64,000 bases of DNA from Candidatus Pantoea deserta (GCF_003813865.1 NZ_RMVG01000021.1:17113-81112), one strand, 5' to 3'. Counted from the first letter of the stretch, positions 24,654-33,530 are shown. Numbers and translations: made by a program. The notes: generated by a model from the letters alone, not told the origin.

Positions 24654-25504
24654 TCGGAGGAAGATGAAGCGTTCGCCTTATGCAGCGTATTAAGCGCCTG
24701 GTCCAGCGCCTGCACCTCAAGCTGGCCCGGCGCGGACGCTTCCCCTGGCGTGCCGAAGGTCAGGTTACTGCCGAATATTTCGCCTGAAAGGCGCGTCACG
24801 GCGCCCAGCCCGCCCATCGCCATCGTCAGCAGCGGCTTATCGCTGCGCTGACGTATCTGCCAGGTTATATCCATCAGACGGCTGACGTCCTGCGCCGTTT
24901 GCGGCATTACGGCAATCTTTAAAATGTCTGCGCCATGCGCCTCCTGCCAGGTCAGACGTCGTAACATCTCAGCGTTATCGGGCGTCGCCTTGAAGTCGTG
25001 ATAAGAGAGAATAACCGCGACATGGCGCTGATGCGCCTGCGCCACCAGCCGATCCACCGCCTGCGCGCCAATACGCATTTCAATATCGATAAGATCGGCG
25101 AAACCGGCGGCGAGCCACTGCTGGTAGAGCGCGATATAGCTGGCGTCGTCCGGCGACAGACTGCCGCCTTCGGCTTCGGTACGCAGGGTCAGCAATAGAG
25201 GTTTGCCGTTAAGCTCGCGCCGCATCGCCTGACCTAACTGCGTCACCTTATCGACGTCGGTGGCAAAATCGAGCTTATCAACGCGCAGCTCCACCATCTG
25301 CACCTGAGGGGTTTGCGCCGCCTGCCGCGCCAGCGCCAGTGCGCTTTCGCTGTCCGCGCCGGTGGTTGAAATGATTATTGCCGGTTTGCCCTGCTGAATG
25401 GTCAGATTGCCCACCTGCAAAGGCCTGACCTGTGAGGAGGGCGGCTCCGCGCCCGCTGCGGAGACCGCCATCATCATTAGTAACGCCAAAGGTGTTCTCA
25501 GCAT
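24650..25504 (-). CDS. Exported type I 3-dehydroquinate dehydratase (AroD-like)
   Basis: 284 residues, about 30 more than E. coli AroD. The extra N-terminus MLRTPLALLMMMAVSAAGA is a signal peptide with likely cleavage after AGA. The body has the type I signature: VELRVDKLD, LLLTLRTEAEGG, VILSYHDFKATP with the catalytic His, and ADILKIAVMP with the Schiff-base Lys. A periplasmic copy suggests use of external quinate or dehydroquinate rather than aromatic biosynthesis. It lies 78 bases after the NCS1 permease gene on the same strand. Confidence 0.88.
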   Translation of the reverse strand: MLRTPLALLMMMAVSAAGAEPPSSQVRPLQVGNLTIQQGKPAIIISTTGADSESALALARQAAQTPQVQMVELRVDKLDFATDVDKVTQLGQAMRRELNGKPLLLTLRTEAEGGSLSPDDASYIALYQQWLAAGFADLIDIEMRIGAQAVDRLVAQAHQRHVAVILSYHDFKATPDNAEMLRRLTWQEAHGADILKIAVMPQTAQDVSRLMDITWQIRQRSDKPLLTMAMGGLGAVTRLSGEIFGSNLTFGTPGEASAPGQLEVQALDQALNTLHKANASSSSD

Positions 25505-25582
25505 AAAACCGCTCCCTGTTAGTGAATTAACTCAGGTTTTAAGATCTAGTTCACACTTTCGCCATGAGCAAGAAAAGTGGCG

Positions 25583-26971
25583 TTAATTAGCGCGTTGCTG
25601 CTGCGGAGCCGTTAACCGAGCGCCCTTTTTATGGAACAGCAGGTAGGCGGTGCTGGTCACCGCCAGGCTAATCACCCAGGAGATGTCCGCGCCAGGGATC
25701 AGATGCGCATAAGGCCCGGTAAAAAATGCATTTTCAACAAAGGGAAGCTGTACCGCCACGCCCCCAAAATAGATCATCAGCGCGTTAACATTGACCAGCC
25801 CGTAGCAGCCGCCGTCCGCGCGGAAAATAGAGTCGATATCATAGCGCTGCTGCTTCACCACATAAAAATCGAGCAGATTAATCACGCTCCACGGGATCAG
25901 CACGCCAATCAGCGCCCAGATGAGATTGAGGAAAAAAGAGACGAAGTTGGCTGAGGCCGCCAGCGATACCAGCACGCCGCCCACCAGCACAATGGCGGAA
26001 AAAACAATGCGCACGCGCGCCGCAGGCAGCCACGCCGGGCGAAAGGTCTGGACCGCGGTAATCAGCGACAGCACTGAGCCGTAGAGATTCATAGAGTTAT
26101 GGCAGATGATGTTTAGCAGAAAAAGGATCATCAGGATCGGACCCAGCCAGCCGGTTGCCTGACGCACCGCCGCCATCGCTTCAGTGTCGCCGCCGACCAG
26201 ATTCACCGCCACCACGCCAAACAGAAACGCCAGAATCGTACCGCCGCACGCGCCGAGCCAGGTGCAGATAAAGGGTTTAAACACGCCGATACGAGCAGGC
26301 AGATAGCGCGAATAGTCGGAGGTATAGGGCGAAAAGCTAATTTGCCACACCGCGCAGATGCAGAAAGTGGCAAACCAGCCGTTGAGACTAAAGCTGCCGC
26401 GCTGCCAGAAATCCCCCGGCAGCGGCCGTCCGAGCATCACCATCAGCCCAGCCGCCAGCGCGATACCCATCACCCATGCGCCGACTTTATTGATGCGGTG
26501 AATAAAACGATAGCCGACGATACCGATCAGCGTGGCCGCCACCGCGCCGAGAATGGTCGCGCTGTGCAGAGAGAGCGCCGGGATCACGTTATTAATCACC
26601 TTGCCAGAGAGCGTCACGTTAGAGATAAAAAAGCCGAGATAAATCGCCGTCGTGAAGCCGATCACCAGCAGCGAGCCATAGCGACCGAACTGGGCGCGGC
26701 TCTGCACCATCTGGGGAATGCCGACGCGCGGTCCCTGCGCCGAGGTGAGCGCCAGAAACAGCCCGCCGAACAGATGCCCGGCAATAATCGCCGAGATCGC
26801 CGACAGAATATTAAGGTGGTATGTCTGGGTAGAGATGGCGCCGGTCACCACCGCCAGCGGCGCGATATTGGTACAGAACCATAAGGTAAACAGGCTGCGC
26901 GCCTGGCCGTGCCGCTCGTTTTCCGGCACATAGTCTACCGATTTGTTTTCTATCACGTTGTTTTGAGACAT
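25583..26971 (-). CDS. NCS1-family permease (purine/pyrimidine/hydantoin-type)
   Basis: 462 residues, about 12 membrane helices, start after GGAGGATAAAA. Family features include LFTLWFCTNIAPLAVVTGA, QMVQSRAQFGRYG, the YTSDYSRYLP loop and WALIGVLIPWSVINLLDFYV. NCS1 carriers import nucleobases, allantoin, hydantoins or thiamine-like heterocycles by cation symport. It ends the flavin monooxygenase cassette, which suggests that the cassette degrades a nitrogen heterocycle. Confidence 0.9.
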   Translation of the reverse strand: MSQNNVIENKSVDYVPENERHGQARSLFTLWFCTNIAPLAVVTGAISTQTYHLNILSAISAIIAGHLFGGLFLALTSAQGPRVGIPQMVQSRAQFGRYGSLLVIGFTTAIYLGFFISNVTLSGKVINNVIPALSLHSATILGAVAATLIGIVGYRFIHRINKVGAWVMGIALAAGLMVMLGRPLPGDFWQRGSFSLNGWFATFCICAVWQISFSPYTSDYSRYLPARIGVFKPFICTWLGACGGTILAFLFGVVAVNLVGGDTEAMAAVRQATGWLGPILMILFLLNIICHNSMNLYGSVLSLITAVQTFRPAWLPAARVRIVFSAIVLVGGVLVSLAASANFVSFFLNLIWALIGVLIPWSVINLLDFYVVKQQRYDIDSIFRADGGCYGLVNVNALMIYFGGVAVQLPFVENAFFTGPYAHLIPGADISWVISLAVTSTAYLLFHKKGARLTAPQQQRAN

Positions 26972-27180
26972 TTTTATCCTCCACGCCGGGGATTTTTATA
27001 TTGTGATCTGTAGGGTTGGGTACATGAACAGCGGCAAAGCCTGCCCGGAGACCCTCATGGTCCCGATAACAAACAGGCTTGTGGCTTTATCCTTTACGTC
27101 AGGCGCGCCGCCGAAATCCCTGGGACGCGCGCCTGCGGGTGACGTCGTCCCTGACGTTCTTTCCTGGTGTGATAACAGCG

Positions 27181-28647
27181 TTAACGCATGATGAAAGGAT
27201 CGCCGATCGGCTCATCGCTGGTGCGCAACCACACGGTTTTGGTGGTGGTGAACTCCAGCGCCGCCTCCATGCCGCCTTCGCGTCCATGTCCGGAGAGTCC
27301 GTAGCCGCCAAAGGGCGCCAGCGGCGACACCATGCGATAGGTATTGATCCAGACCACGCCGCAGCGCAGCGCACGGGTCACGCGATGGGCGCGCGCCAGG
27401 TTCTGCGTAAAGACGCCCGCGGCCAGACCATAAGCGGTCGCGTTGGCCAGGCGAATCGCCTCCGCTTCATTGCGGAAGCTCACGACGGAGAGCACCGGGC
27501 CAAAAAGCTCGTTGACCACCGTTGCCGCCTGCGGCGTAGCGGAGCAGTCGAGAATGGTGGGCGGATAGTAGAAGCCGGGACTATCAATTTCGTAGTGGCC
27601 CGTCAGCAGCGTTGCGCCCTGATCCAGCGACTGGGCAACCAGCGTTTGAATGCGGGTTTTTTGCTGCCGGGTACAGAGCGGGCCGAACTGGGTGGTCATC
27701 TCCTGCGGCGAGCCAATCACGATGCGCTGCACGCGCTCCACCAGCATCGTCAGAAAGCGCTCCTTGATGCTCTCCGCCACCAGCAGGCGCGAACCCGCGA
27801 CGCAGCTCTGACCGGAGGCGGCGAAAATCGCGGCGACCTGAGCATTGGCCGCGCTTTCCAGATCGGCGTCCTCAAACAGGATAAACGGGGATTTCCCTCC
27901 CAGCTCCAGCGTGGTTTTACTCAGGTTTTCAGCGCTGTTGCGCACGATATGCCGCGCCGTTTCCGGCCCGCCGGTAAAGGCGATATGCGCGACGTCGGGA
28001 TGCGTGGTCAGCGCCGTGCCGCAGCTCTCGCCGAAGCCGGTAATCAGGTTACAGACCCCAGCCGGAAAACCTGCCTCAGCAATCAGTCGGGCAAAAGCCA
28101 GCAGCGGCGTTGGCGCGCTTTCGGCCGCTTTCACCACCAGCGTACAGCCCGCCGCCAGCGCCGGACCGATTTTCACCGCAGAGAGAAACAGCTGGCTGTT
28201 CCAGGGAATAATGGCCGCGACCACGCCAACCGGCTCGCGACGCGTCCAGGTCTCGGTATCGGCTTTATCAATGCTGAGCACGCGCCCTTCCATCTTGTCG
28301 GCCAGCCCGGCGTAGTAGCGGTAGTAGTCGGCGACATAGGCGATTTGCGCGCGGGTTTCCCGGATGATCTTGCCGGTATCCAGCGTTTCCAGCCGCGCCA
28401 GCTCGTCGGCATTCTGCTCAACCAGATCCGCCAGGCGCATCAGTAGTCGTCCGCGCGCCGAGGCGGTCAGGTCGCGCCATTCGGGCGCGTTAAAGGCGCG
28501 GCTGGCGGCCTCGACGGCGCGATTGACCTCGTCGCCGCGCGCTTCGGCGATCTCCGCCCAGGGTTCTCCCGTGGCGGGATTGAGCGAGGTGAAGGTCGCT
28601 GCCCCAGACTCAAACTGACCGTTGATAAAAAGTTTGAACGATTCCAT
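27181..28647 (-). CDS. NAD(P)-dependent aldehyde dehydrogenase
   Basis: 488 residues, ALDH superfamily. VVAAIIPWNSQLF, TTLELGGKSPFILFEDAD with the catalytic Glu, and SGQSCVAGSRL with the catalytic Cys are in order, and the C-terminal PFGGYGLSGHGREGG segment is typical of hydroxymuconic/betaine-aldehyde-like enzymes. It probably oxidises an aldehyde released in the cassette. It starts 11 bases after the LLM monooxygenase; 209 bases without an evident gene separate it from the permease. Confidence 0.93.
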   Translation of the reverse strand: MESFKLFINGQFESGAATFTSLNPATGEPWAEIAEARGDEVNRAVEAASRAFNAPEWRDLTASARGRLLMRLADLVEQNADELARLETLDTGKIIRETRAQIAYVADYYRYYAGLADKMEGRVLSIDKADTETWTRREPVGVVAAIIPWNSQLFLSAVKIGPALAAGCTLVVKAAESAPTPLLAFARLIAEAGFPAGVCNLITGFGESCGTALTTHPDVAHIAFTGGPETARHIVRNSAENLSKTTLELGGKSPFILFEDADLESAANAQVAAIFAASGQSCVAGSRLLVAESIKERFLTMLVERVQRIVIGSPQEMTTQFGPLCTRQQKTRIQTLVAQSLDQGATLLTGHYEIDSPGFYYPPTILDCSATPQAATVVNELFGPVLSVVSFRNEAEAIRLANATAYGLAAGVFTQNLARAHRVTRALRCGVVWINTYRMVSPLAPFGGYGLSGHGREGGMEAALEFTTTKTVWLRTSDEPIGDPFIMR

Positions 28648-28658
28648 CTCGGCACCTG

Positions 28659-29696
28659 TTAATGAAATTCGGGCATGACCTGATTAATGAAGCGCGTCAG
28701 CGAGGCTTTTTTACGCTCAAAGGACATGCCGCTGTCAATCCACAATGCGAACTCGTCGTAACCCAGCGCTTCATAGTGCTTGAGACGGGTAATCACCTCG
28801 TTGGCGCTGCCAATGGCCAGGTTTTTGCGCATCGCTTCGGCGGAATACCAGGTGTTGGCGGCAATCTCGGCGTCGCTCAGCGGCGCGATCAGGCCCTGAC
28901 TCACCGGACGCTCATTCTTAAACCAGGCGCCGAAATAGTTGTAGAAGCGGTTAAGCTCCTGCGCGGCCTGCTGCGCGTCGGCTTCGTTCTCCGCCACGTA
29001 GCCATGCTGCAACAACATAATTTTCAATGGCTTTTCTGGCGCAAGCCGCTGACGCGTTTCGTGGAAGCACTGCGCCAGGCGCACAATTTCTTCATCGCCC
29101 TGATGCAGTGGCGTCACCTGCACGTTGCAGCCGTGCGTCACGGCAAATTCATGACTGTTGGGATCGCGCGCTGCGATCCAGATGGGAGGATGCGGCTGCT
29201 GCTTCGGCTTCGGCGATGAGGTGGAGAGCGGAAACTGCCAGAACTCGCCGTGGTGGGCATAATCCCCTTCCCACAGTTTTTTCACTGCCGGCACCAGCTC
29301 GCGCATGCGCTGTCCGGCATCCCAGGCGGTCAGGCCCGGCATCATGCGTTCGTATTCGTAGCTGTAAGCGCCGCGTGCGATACCCAGCTCCAGACGCCCT
29401 CCGGTAATGATGTCGGTCATCGCCGCTTCGCCCGCGAGGCGCAGCGGATGGCTAAAAGGCGCAATAATGGTGCCGGTGCCGAGCCGCACGTTTTTAGTGC
29501 GATTCGCCAGATCGGCAATGTTGATCAGCGGGTTGGGCGCGATGGTGAAGTTCATGCCGTGATGCTCACCGGTCCAGATAGCATGCATCCTGGCGTTATC
29601 CGCCATTTCGCACAGCTCCATCATCTCCTGGTAGAGCCTGTCCTGCGGCTCATCGGGCGAAATACGTTCCATATGGATAAACAGTGACAGTTTCAT
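28659..29696 (-). CDS. LLM-class flavin-dependent monooxygenase (luciferase-like)
   Basis: 345 residues, TIM-barrel luciferase-like family. MHAIWTGEHHGMNFTIAPNP, RLGTGTIIAPFSHPLRLAGE and GRLELGIARGAYSYEY are the flavin-binding strands, and PPIWIAARDPNS follows. Such enzymes oxygenate small molecules with FMNH2 from a separate reductase, given here by the next upstream gene. RutA belongs to the same class. Substrate unknown. Confidence 0.92.
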   Translation of the reverse strand: MKLSLFIHMERISPDEPQDRLYQEMMELCEMADNARMHAIWTGEHHGMNFTIAPNPLINIADLANRTKNVRLGTGTIIAPFSHPLRLAGEAAMTDIITGGRLELGIARGAYSYEYERMMPGLTAWDAGQRMRELVPAVKKLWEGDYAHHGEFWQFPLSTSSPKPKQQPHPPIWIAARDPNSHEFAVTHGCNVQVTPLHQGDEEIVRLAQCFHETRQRLAPEKPLKIMLLQHGYVAENEADAQQAAQELNRFYNYFGAWFKNERPVSQGLIAPLSDAEIAANTWYSAEAMRKNLAIGSANEVITRLKHYEALGYDEFALWIDSGMSFERKKASLTRFINQVMPEFH

Positions 29697-29716
29697 AGGG
29701 TACTCCGGTACAGATT

Positions 29717-30637
29717 TCAGCTGGCGAATTGTTTTATTGAACCGTTGCTTTCATCGCCGTAGTAGATGCTGTAATTGCCGACGCTATTCTCTCTGACGAA
29801 GCGATTCATCAGCGATTTCAGCGCCGAATCTTTGATGGACAACGCAGAAATTTTTTCCAGATCCAGCCATTCGCCCTGACGCAGCGCGCCAGGCTTGCTG
29901 TCGGTGGGCAGCGCGCAAAGAAACACGATGTGCTGCTTGTTATGCTGGCGATCCTCATAGACCGAATAGACGAAGCCGGGGTTGGCGTTTACTCCCAGTT
30001 CCGCGATCAGCGCGTTAAGGGTCTCGCTGACGCTGCCGTCGGCGACATGCCGCGACGGCAGACAGGCTGTGCCCGCTTTCTGCACCATCACCGCATGGCC
30101 GTTGCATTCGATCAGCGCGCTGACCTCAACGCTGAGACGATTAATCAGCGTCTCCGCATTGTGATAAGGCGTAAAATAGGCGCCGCGGTAGTAGCCCAGC
30201 CCTGCCGTCGCCTGCGAATCAAAGCCTTCGACCTTGCCGATTAGCAGCGCATGATCTCCCGCGTCCACCACCTGATGCAGCGAGCAGTCGAACCAGGCCG
30301 AGCTGCCCTCCAGCAGCGGCGTGCCGTTCTCGCTGGCATGCCACTCAACCAGAGCGAAGCGATCCTCTACCTTAGACGCGAAGATATTCGAGGTCTCTTT
30401 CTGCCGCTCCGCCAGGATATTGACCGCAAAGGATGAGCAGGTGGTGAAGTTGGCGAAATTGGCGGAACGCTTATCGATGCTGACCAGCAGCAGCGCCGGT
30501 TCGAGCGACACCGAGGTAAAAGAGTTAGCGGTAAAGCCAATCGGCTGGCCCGCCGCGTCACGACTGGTCACTACGGTGACGCCGGTCATAAACGCGCCGA
30601 ATGCGTCGCGCAGCTGTCTGCGTTTATCTGTCTGCAT
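29717..30637 (-). CDS. Flavin reductase fused to a Nudix-like C-terminal domain
   Basis: 306 residues. Residues about 5-160 are a RutF/HpaC-type flavin reductase: FGAFMTGVTVVTSRD, GFTANSFTSVSLEPALLLVS, FAVNILAERQ and GYYRGAY. Residues about 170-306 are extra; LPSRHVADGSVSETLNALIAELG resembles the layout of a Nudix box but lacks its Glu-rich motif, so it is probably a binding domain. ATG 30637 follows AGGAG; an upstream TTG at 30652 is less likely. It should supply reduced flavin to the LLM monooxygenase. Confidence 0.85.
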   Translation of the reverse strand: MQTDKRRQLRDAFGAFMTGVTVVTSRDAAGQPIGFTANSFTSVSLEPALLLVSIDKRSANFANFTTCSSFAVNILAERQKETSNIFASKVEDRFALVEWHASENGTPLLEGSSAWFDCSLHQVVDAGDHALLIGKVEGFDSQATAGLGYYRGAYFTPYHNAETLINRLSVEVSALIECNGHAVMVQKAGTACLPSRHVADGSVSETLNALIAELGVNANPGFVYSVYEDRQHNKQHIVFLCALPTDSKPGALRQGEWLDLEKISALSIKDSALKSLMNRFVRENSVGNYSIYYGDESNGSIKQFAS

Positions 30638-31469
30638 GAGACACTCCTGCAAGTGCGTGGGGTGAACGCCCGGCGGCAGCGGGCGCGTTGAGAAAGGCGA
30701 TAATTTCCTGATTAACGCGCTGCGCGTCGGTCAGGCTCACCATATGGCGCGCATTAGCGATAATCACCGCCTGGCCGAACGGCGCGGCGTCGGCCATTGC
30801 TCGCGCCATCTGCGGATTTGAATTAGCATCCAGCTCGCCGGTCAGCACCAGCACCGGACAGGCGATTTCGTCCCAGCGGTCGGCATAAATTTCATCGCCG
30901 CTGGCAAAGGCCTGATAGGCGGCGGCATAGCCCTGCACGTCGACCTGCTGAAGCCAGCGGCCCACGCGTTCGCGCAGCGCCGCCTCGCTTTCATCTTCGC
31001 CAAACCAGCGCGTCAGCGGTGAATCCAGCTGCGCACTGCCCGCCGCCAGCTCCTGAGCGCGCTGCAATACAGCCTGACGCGCCGCATCGCTACGGCGGTA
31101 GACGCCGCTCATCACAATGGCATGACTCACCTGCTCCGGATGGCTAATCGCCAGCCCGGCGGTAATCAGCGCGCCCATTGAATGCCCGGCGACAGCGAAG
31201 CGGGATTCCGCGCGCTGCTCCAGAAACTCCGCCAGCCAGGCGACATAGTCCGGCAGCGTCACCGGTCGACTAAAGGCGTCGCTTTCACCGTGGCCGGGCA
31301 TATCCACCGCGATAACGCGAAAGCGCGCGCTTAGCGCCTCAATCTGGGGAAACCAGGATTCAGCGTTCATCCCGACGCCGTGGATTAGCACCAGCGGCGT
31401 GCCTGTTCCGGCTTCGAGATAGCTGACGCGCATCTGGCTGTTACACAGCTGCTGGGTTTTTCGCATCAT
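30624..31469 (-). CDS. Alpha/beta hydrolase (RutD/MhpC-like)
   Basis: 281 residues. LVLIHGVGMNAESW (HG), nucleophile VAGHSMGALI, LTGELDANSNP (acid region) and NARHMVSL (His) form the serine hydrolase triad. Proteins like RutD and MhpC cleave C-C or C-N bonds of ring-opened products. It overlaps the upstream DUF1185 gene by 29 bases and the reductase start, so the operon is tightly coupled. Confidence 0.9.
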   Translation of the reverse strand: MMRKTQQLCNSQMRVSYLEAGTGTPLVLIHGVGMNAESWFPQIEALSARFRVIAVDMPGHGESDAFSRPVTLPDYVAWLAEFLEQRAESRFAVAGHSMGALITAGLAISHPEQVSHAIVMSGVYRRSDAARQAVLQRAQELAAGSAQLDSPLTRWFGEDESEAALRERVGRWLQQVDVQGYAAAYQAFASGDEIYADRWDEIACPVLVLTGELDANSNPQMARAMADAAPFGQAVIIANARHMVSLTDAQRVNQEIIAFLNAPAAAGRSPHALAGVSHADR

Positions 31470-32043
31470 GGCCTAACTCTTTCAGGTCGGAGTAACGATT
31501 ACCGATACGGTGGTGCGGGCGTCCACCCAGCGCCGCGCCCAGGGCGATAACGATTTCGTCGTAGCGCGGCGCGTCGCCGATAGTGAACTGCATGGTCAGG
31601 TAGTGTTCGCGGCTGCCTTCATCGTTTTTGTGCATCATGGGGATTAGCACCGGGGTGTTGGCCGGGCCGCGCGTGTTGTTGAAGGCCAGATAGCTTTTGC
31701 TCTGTACCGCGCTACGGTAGTGATTGCCAAAGTGCAGGGTATGGATCAGCGCGGAGGCGTGCTCCAGTTCGCCATCCAGACCGACAACGGCGCTTTTACC
31801 AAAGGCCTCGACATTTTCGCCCCCGCCCGCCTCTTTCAGGATCAGGCTGGTGAGCAGCTCGCCCAGCACAGGGGCAAATTCACGGATCTGCGGCGCGAGA
31901 TCGTCAACGTAGCCCTGACCGTCCCAGGGATTTTTCACCACGGCGGCGGCGGCGATCATTACCAGCGGCTTAGCGGCAGCTTTGCCGCCGTCAACATACA
32001 GCGTTTCGGTCGTCACCAGCGTTTTACGAATGGCGGGATGCAT
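31441..32043 (-). CDS. Amino acid synthesis family protein (DUF1185/PF06684)
   Basis: 200 residues, start after GGAGAGGAC. The opening TLVTTETLYVDGGKAA and NPWDGQGYVDDL, then HASALIHTLHFGNHYR and HKNDEG...MQFTIGDAPRYDEIV fit the PF06684 pattern as I recall it. Members have a chorismate-mutase/ring-opening-like trimeric fold and occur in catabolic operons with flavin enzymes; the activity is not known. It is the first gene after the 32-bp dyad at 32115-32146, so it defines the 5' end of the cassette. Confidence 0.75.
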   Translation of the reverse strand: MHPAIRKTLVTTETLYVDGGKAAAKPLVMIAAAAVVKNPWDGQGYVDDLAPQIREFAPVLGELLTSLILKEAGGGENVEAFGKSAVVGLDGELEHASALIHTLHFGNHYRSAVQSKSYLAFNNTRGPANTPVLIPMMHKNDEGSREHYLTMQFTIGDAPRYDEIVIALGAALGGRPHHRIGNRYSDLKELGHDAKNPAAV

Positions 32044-32114
32044 AGTCCTCTCCTGAAAGTTAAAAAATTGCTAAGTGAATGTTTCGGGAGTGGTATAGCA
32101 TTACGGAAATTGCC

Positions 32115-32146
32115 ATGTCAAAATATGGTATACCATCATATGACAT
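32115..32146. promoter_or_regulatory. 32-bp nested palindrome, candidate GntR operator
   Basis: Core ATGGTATACCAT (32125-32136) is a perfect 12-bp palindrome. ATGTCA (32115-32120) and TGACAT (32141-32146) flank it at equal four-base distances around the same centre. GntR proteins of the FCD group bind short TGGTnnACCA-like dyads, so it is the probable binding site of the divergent GntR product. Confidence 0.75.
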
Positions 32147-32499
32147 ATCATTTCAGGATGGCCGGGCAGTGTGGTTTTTGCTCCAGGATACTGATTAGGA
32201 GAGAGTTTTTCGGAAGTGGGCCTGAACGGATTCAAAACAGGCGTCTGGCAGCAATGTTTAAAGCTACCGGCAAAAAACGTCGGCTCTTCAAGGCATTGTC
32301 TTCAGGACAAGAGGGTATTGAACTATTTTTAAGCAGAATGCAAAAGTGTGAGGCGGGCCAGATTTAGGGGCATTCTCCCCGCTACGCTGAACGGCGCGTC
32401 GTTGCGCATCTGGATTATTCGGTGTTAATAGTAAGTCCTGCTCCGGCGCTGCCGGCCAGGCGTGATTTTTATTTATCTTATTAAATACAGAGGGATTTG
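32147..32499 (+). other. Non-coding remainder of the GntR-cassette divergent region
   Basis: A frame ending at 32367 encodes a basic stretch (KATGKKRRLFKALSSGQEG) but has no good start or ribosome site, and I do not call it. The segment before the GntR gene is AT-rich and should hold that gene's promoter. Confidence 0.4.
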
Positions 32500-33177
32500 A
32501 TGGTCGATAACCACTCGCTGAAAATTGAAAATACGCCGGTCACGCTGCGTGAGCTGGCGCTTAACAAGGTACGGCAGGCAATTATCGCCGGCTACTTCAA
32601 AGCGGGCGATCGGCTGGTGGAGCGTCAGCTTACTGAACAGCTCGGCGTCAGCCGCAGCGTGGTACGCGAGGTGATCCGCTATCTGGAAGCCGAGGGGCTG
32701 ATTGAGATCCTGCCGAAAAAAGGTCCTATCGTGGCGGTACTGACGTGGGAGATCGCCGAGCAGATCTATAACATTCGCCTGCTGCTGGAGCAGGAAGCGG
32801 CCTATGACTGCGCGCAGCGCGCGACGGATGCCGACAAGGCGCTGCTGCGCCAGCAGCTTCAGCATATCGCCCAGGCATCGCGCGAGCATGACGATATCAA
32901 ACGCGTCGAGGCGTCTCAGGCTTTTTACGAAACCCTGTTCCGCGTGGCGAAACACACTATCGCCTGGGAGATCGTGCAGCGCATGAACAGCCGAATCAGT
33001 CGGCTACGCGCTCTGACTCTCGCCTGGCCAGAGCGAGAGGTGGCGGGTTTTGAGCGTATGTCACGCATCTGTCAGGCTATTGAAGAGAATGATGCGCCGC
33101 GCGCCAGGCAAGCCGTCTTTGAGCACCTCAGCGAAGCCGCCAGCCTGGCGAAACAGATCCTTTCCCAGCAGGAGTAA
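32500..33177 (+). CDS. GntR-family regulator, FCD subgroup
   Basis: 225 residues, ATG 32500 after AGAGG. Winged helix at about 12-75 (LALNKVRQAIIAGYFKAGDR, LTEQLGVSRSVVREVIRYLE) and a helical FCD ligand domain. It is divergent from the flavin monooxygenase cassette and likely represses it through the nested palindrome until its ligand appears. A DUF1330 gene follows three bases after its stop. Confidence 0.92.
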   Translation: MVDNHSLKIENTPVTLRELALNKVRQAIIAGYFKAGDRLVERQLTEQLGVSRSVVREVIRYLEAEGLIEILPKKGPIVAVLTWEIAEQIYNIRLLLEQEAAYDCAQRATDADKALLRQQLQHIAQASREHDDIKRVEASQAFYETLFRVAKHTIAWEIVQRMNSRISRLRALTLAWPEREVAGFERMSRICQAIEENDAPRARQAVFEHLSEAASLAKQILSQQE

Positions 33178-33180
33178 AGC

Positions 33181-33465
33181 ATGGCCGCATACTGGATTGC
33201 ACACGTAACTGTCCACGATGCCGCGCAGTATCAGCGCTACATGGATCTCGCCCCTGCCGCGTTTAAGCAGTTCAATGCGCGTTTTCTGGCGCGCGGCGGC
33301 GAGGCGACAACGCTGGAGGGTAACGTCTTTCAGAAGCACGTGCTGATTGAGTTTGATGACTATCAGAGCGCGCTGGCCTGTTACCACTCAGAAGCCTATC
33401 AGCGCGCGCGGGCAGAACGCGCTCACGTTGCCGAGGCGATGATCGCTATCGTCGAGAGTCTGTAA
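33181..33465 (+). CDS. DUF1330-family small protein
   Basis: 94 residues, ferredoxin-like/dimeric alpha-beta barrel fold. YWIAHVTVHDAAQYQRYMDLA, FLARGGEATTLEG and LIEFDDYQSALACYHSEAYQ are the family strands. Function unknown; members often sit in catabolic operons and could act on small ligands. Cotranscribed with the GntR gene. Confidence 0.88.
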   Translation: MAAYWIAHVTVHDAAQYQRYMDLAPAAFKQFNARFLARGGEATTLEGNVFQKHVLIEFDDYQSALACYHSEAYQRARAERAHVAEAMIAIVESL

Positions 33466-33490
33466 GCCAGCGGCACCCTGTTTAAGGCAT

Positions 33491-33518
33491 AAAAAAACCG
33501 GTCAGCGACCGGCTTTTA
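33491..33518. terminator. Bidirectional terminator
   Basis: CCGGTC (33498-33503), AGC loop, GACCGG (33507-33512), with seven A before and CTTTT after. It serves both convergent genes around it. Confidence 0.8.
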
Positions 33519-33530
33519 TCTCAGCGAGGT

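Noticed and set aside
27079..28446. 455-residue plus-strand frame across the aldehyde dehydrogenase
   Set aside because: Shadow of the dehydrogenase, whose catalytic motifs and operon position are clear.
31720..32367. 215-residue plus-strand frame across the DUF1185 gene and the divergent region
   Set aside because: Mostly a shadow of the DUF1185 gene; it also runs through the palindrome, and no start is supported in its unique part.
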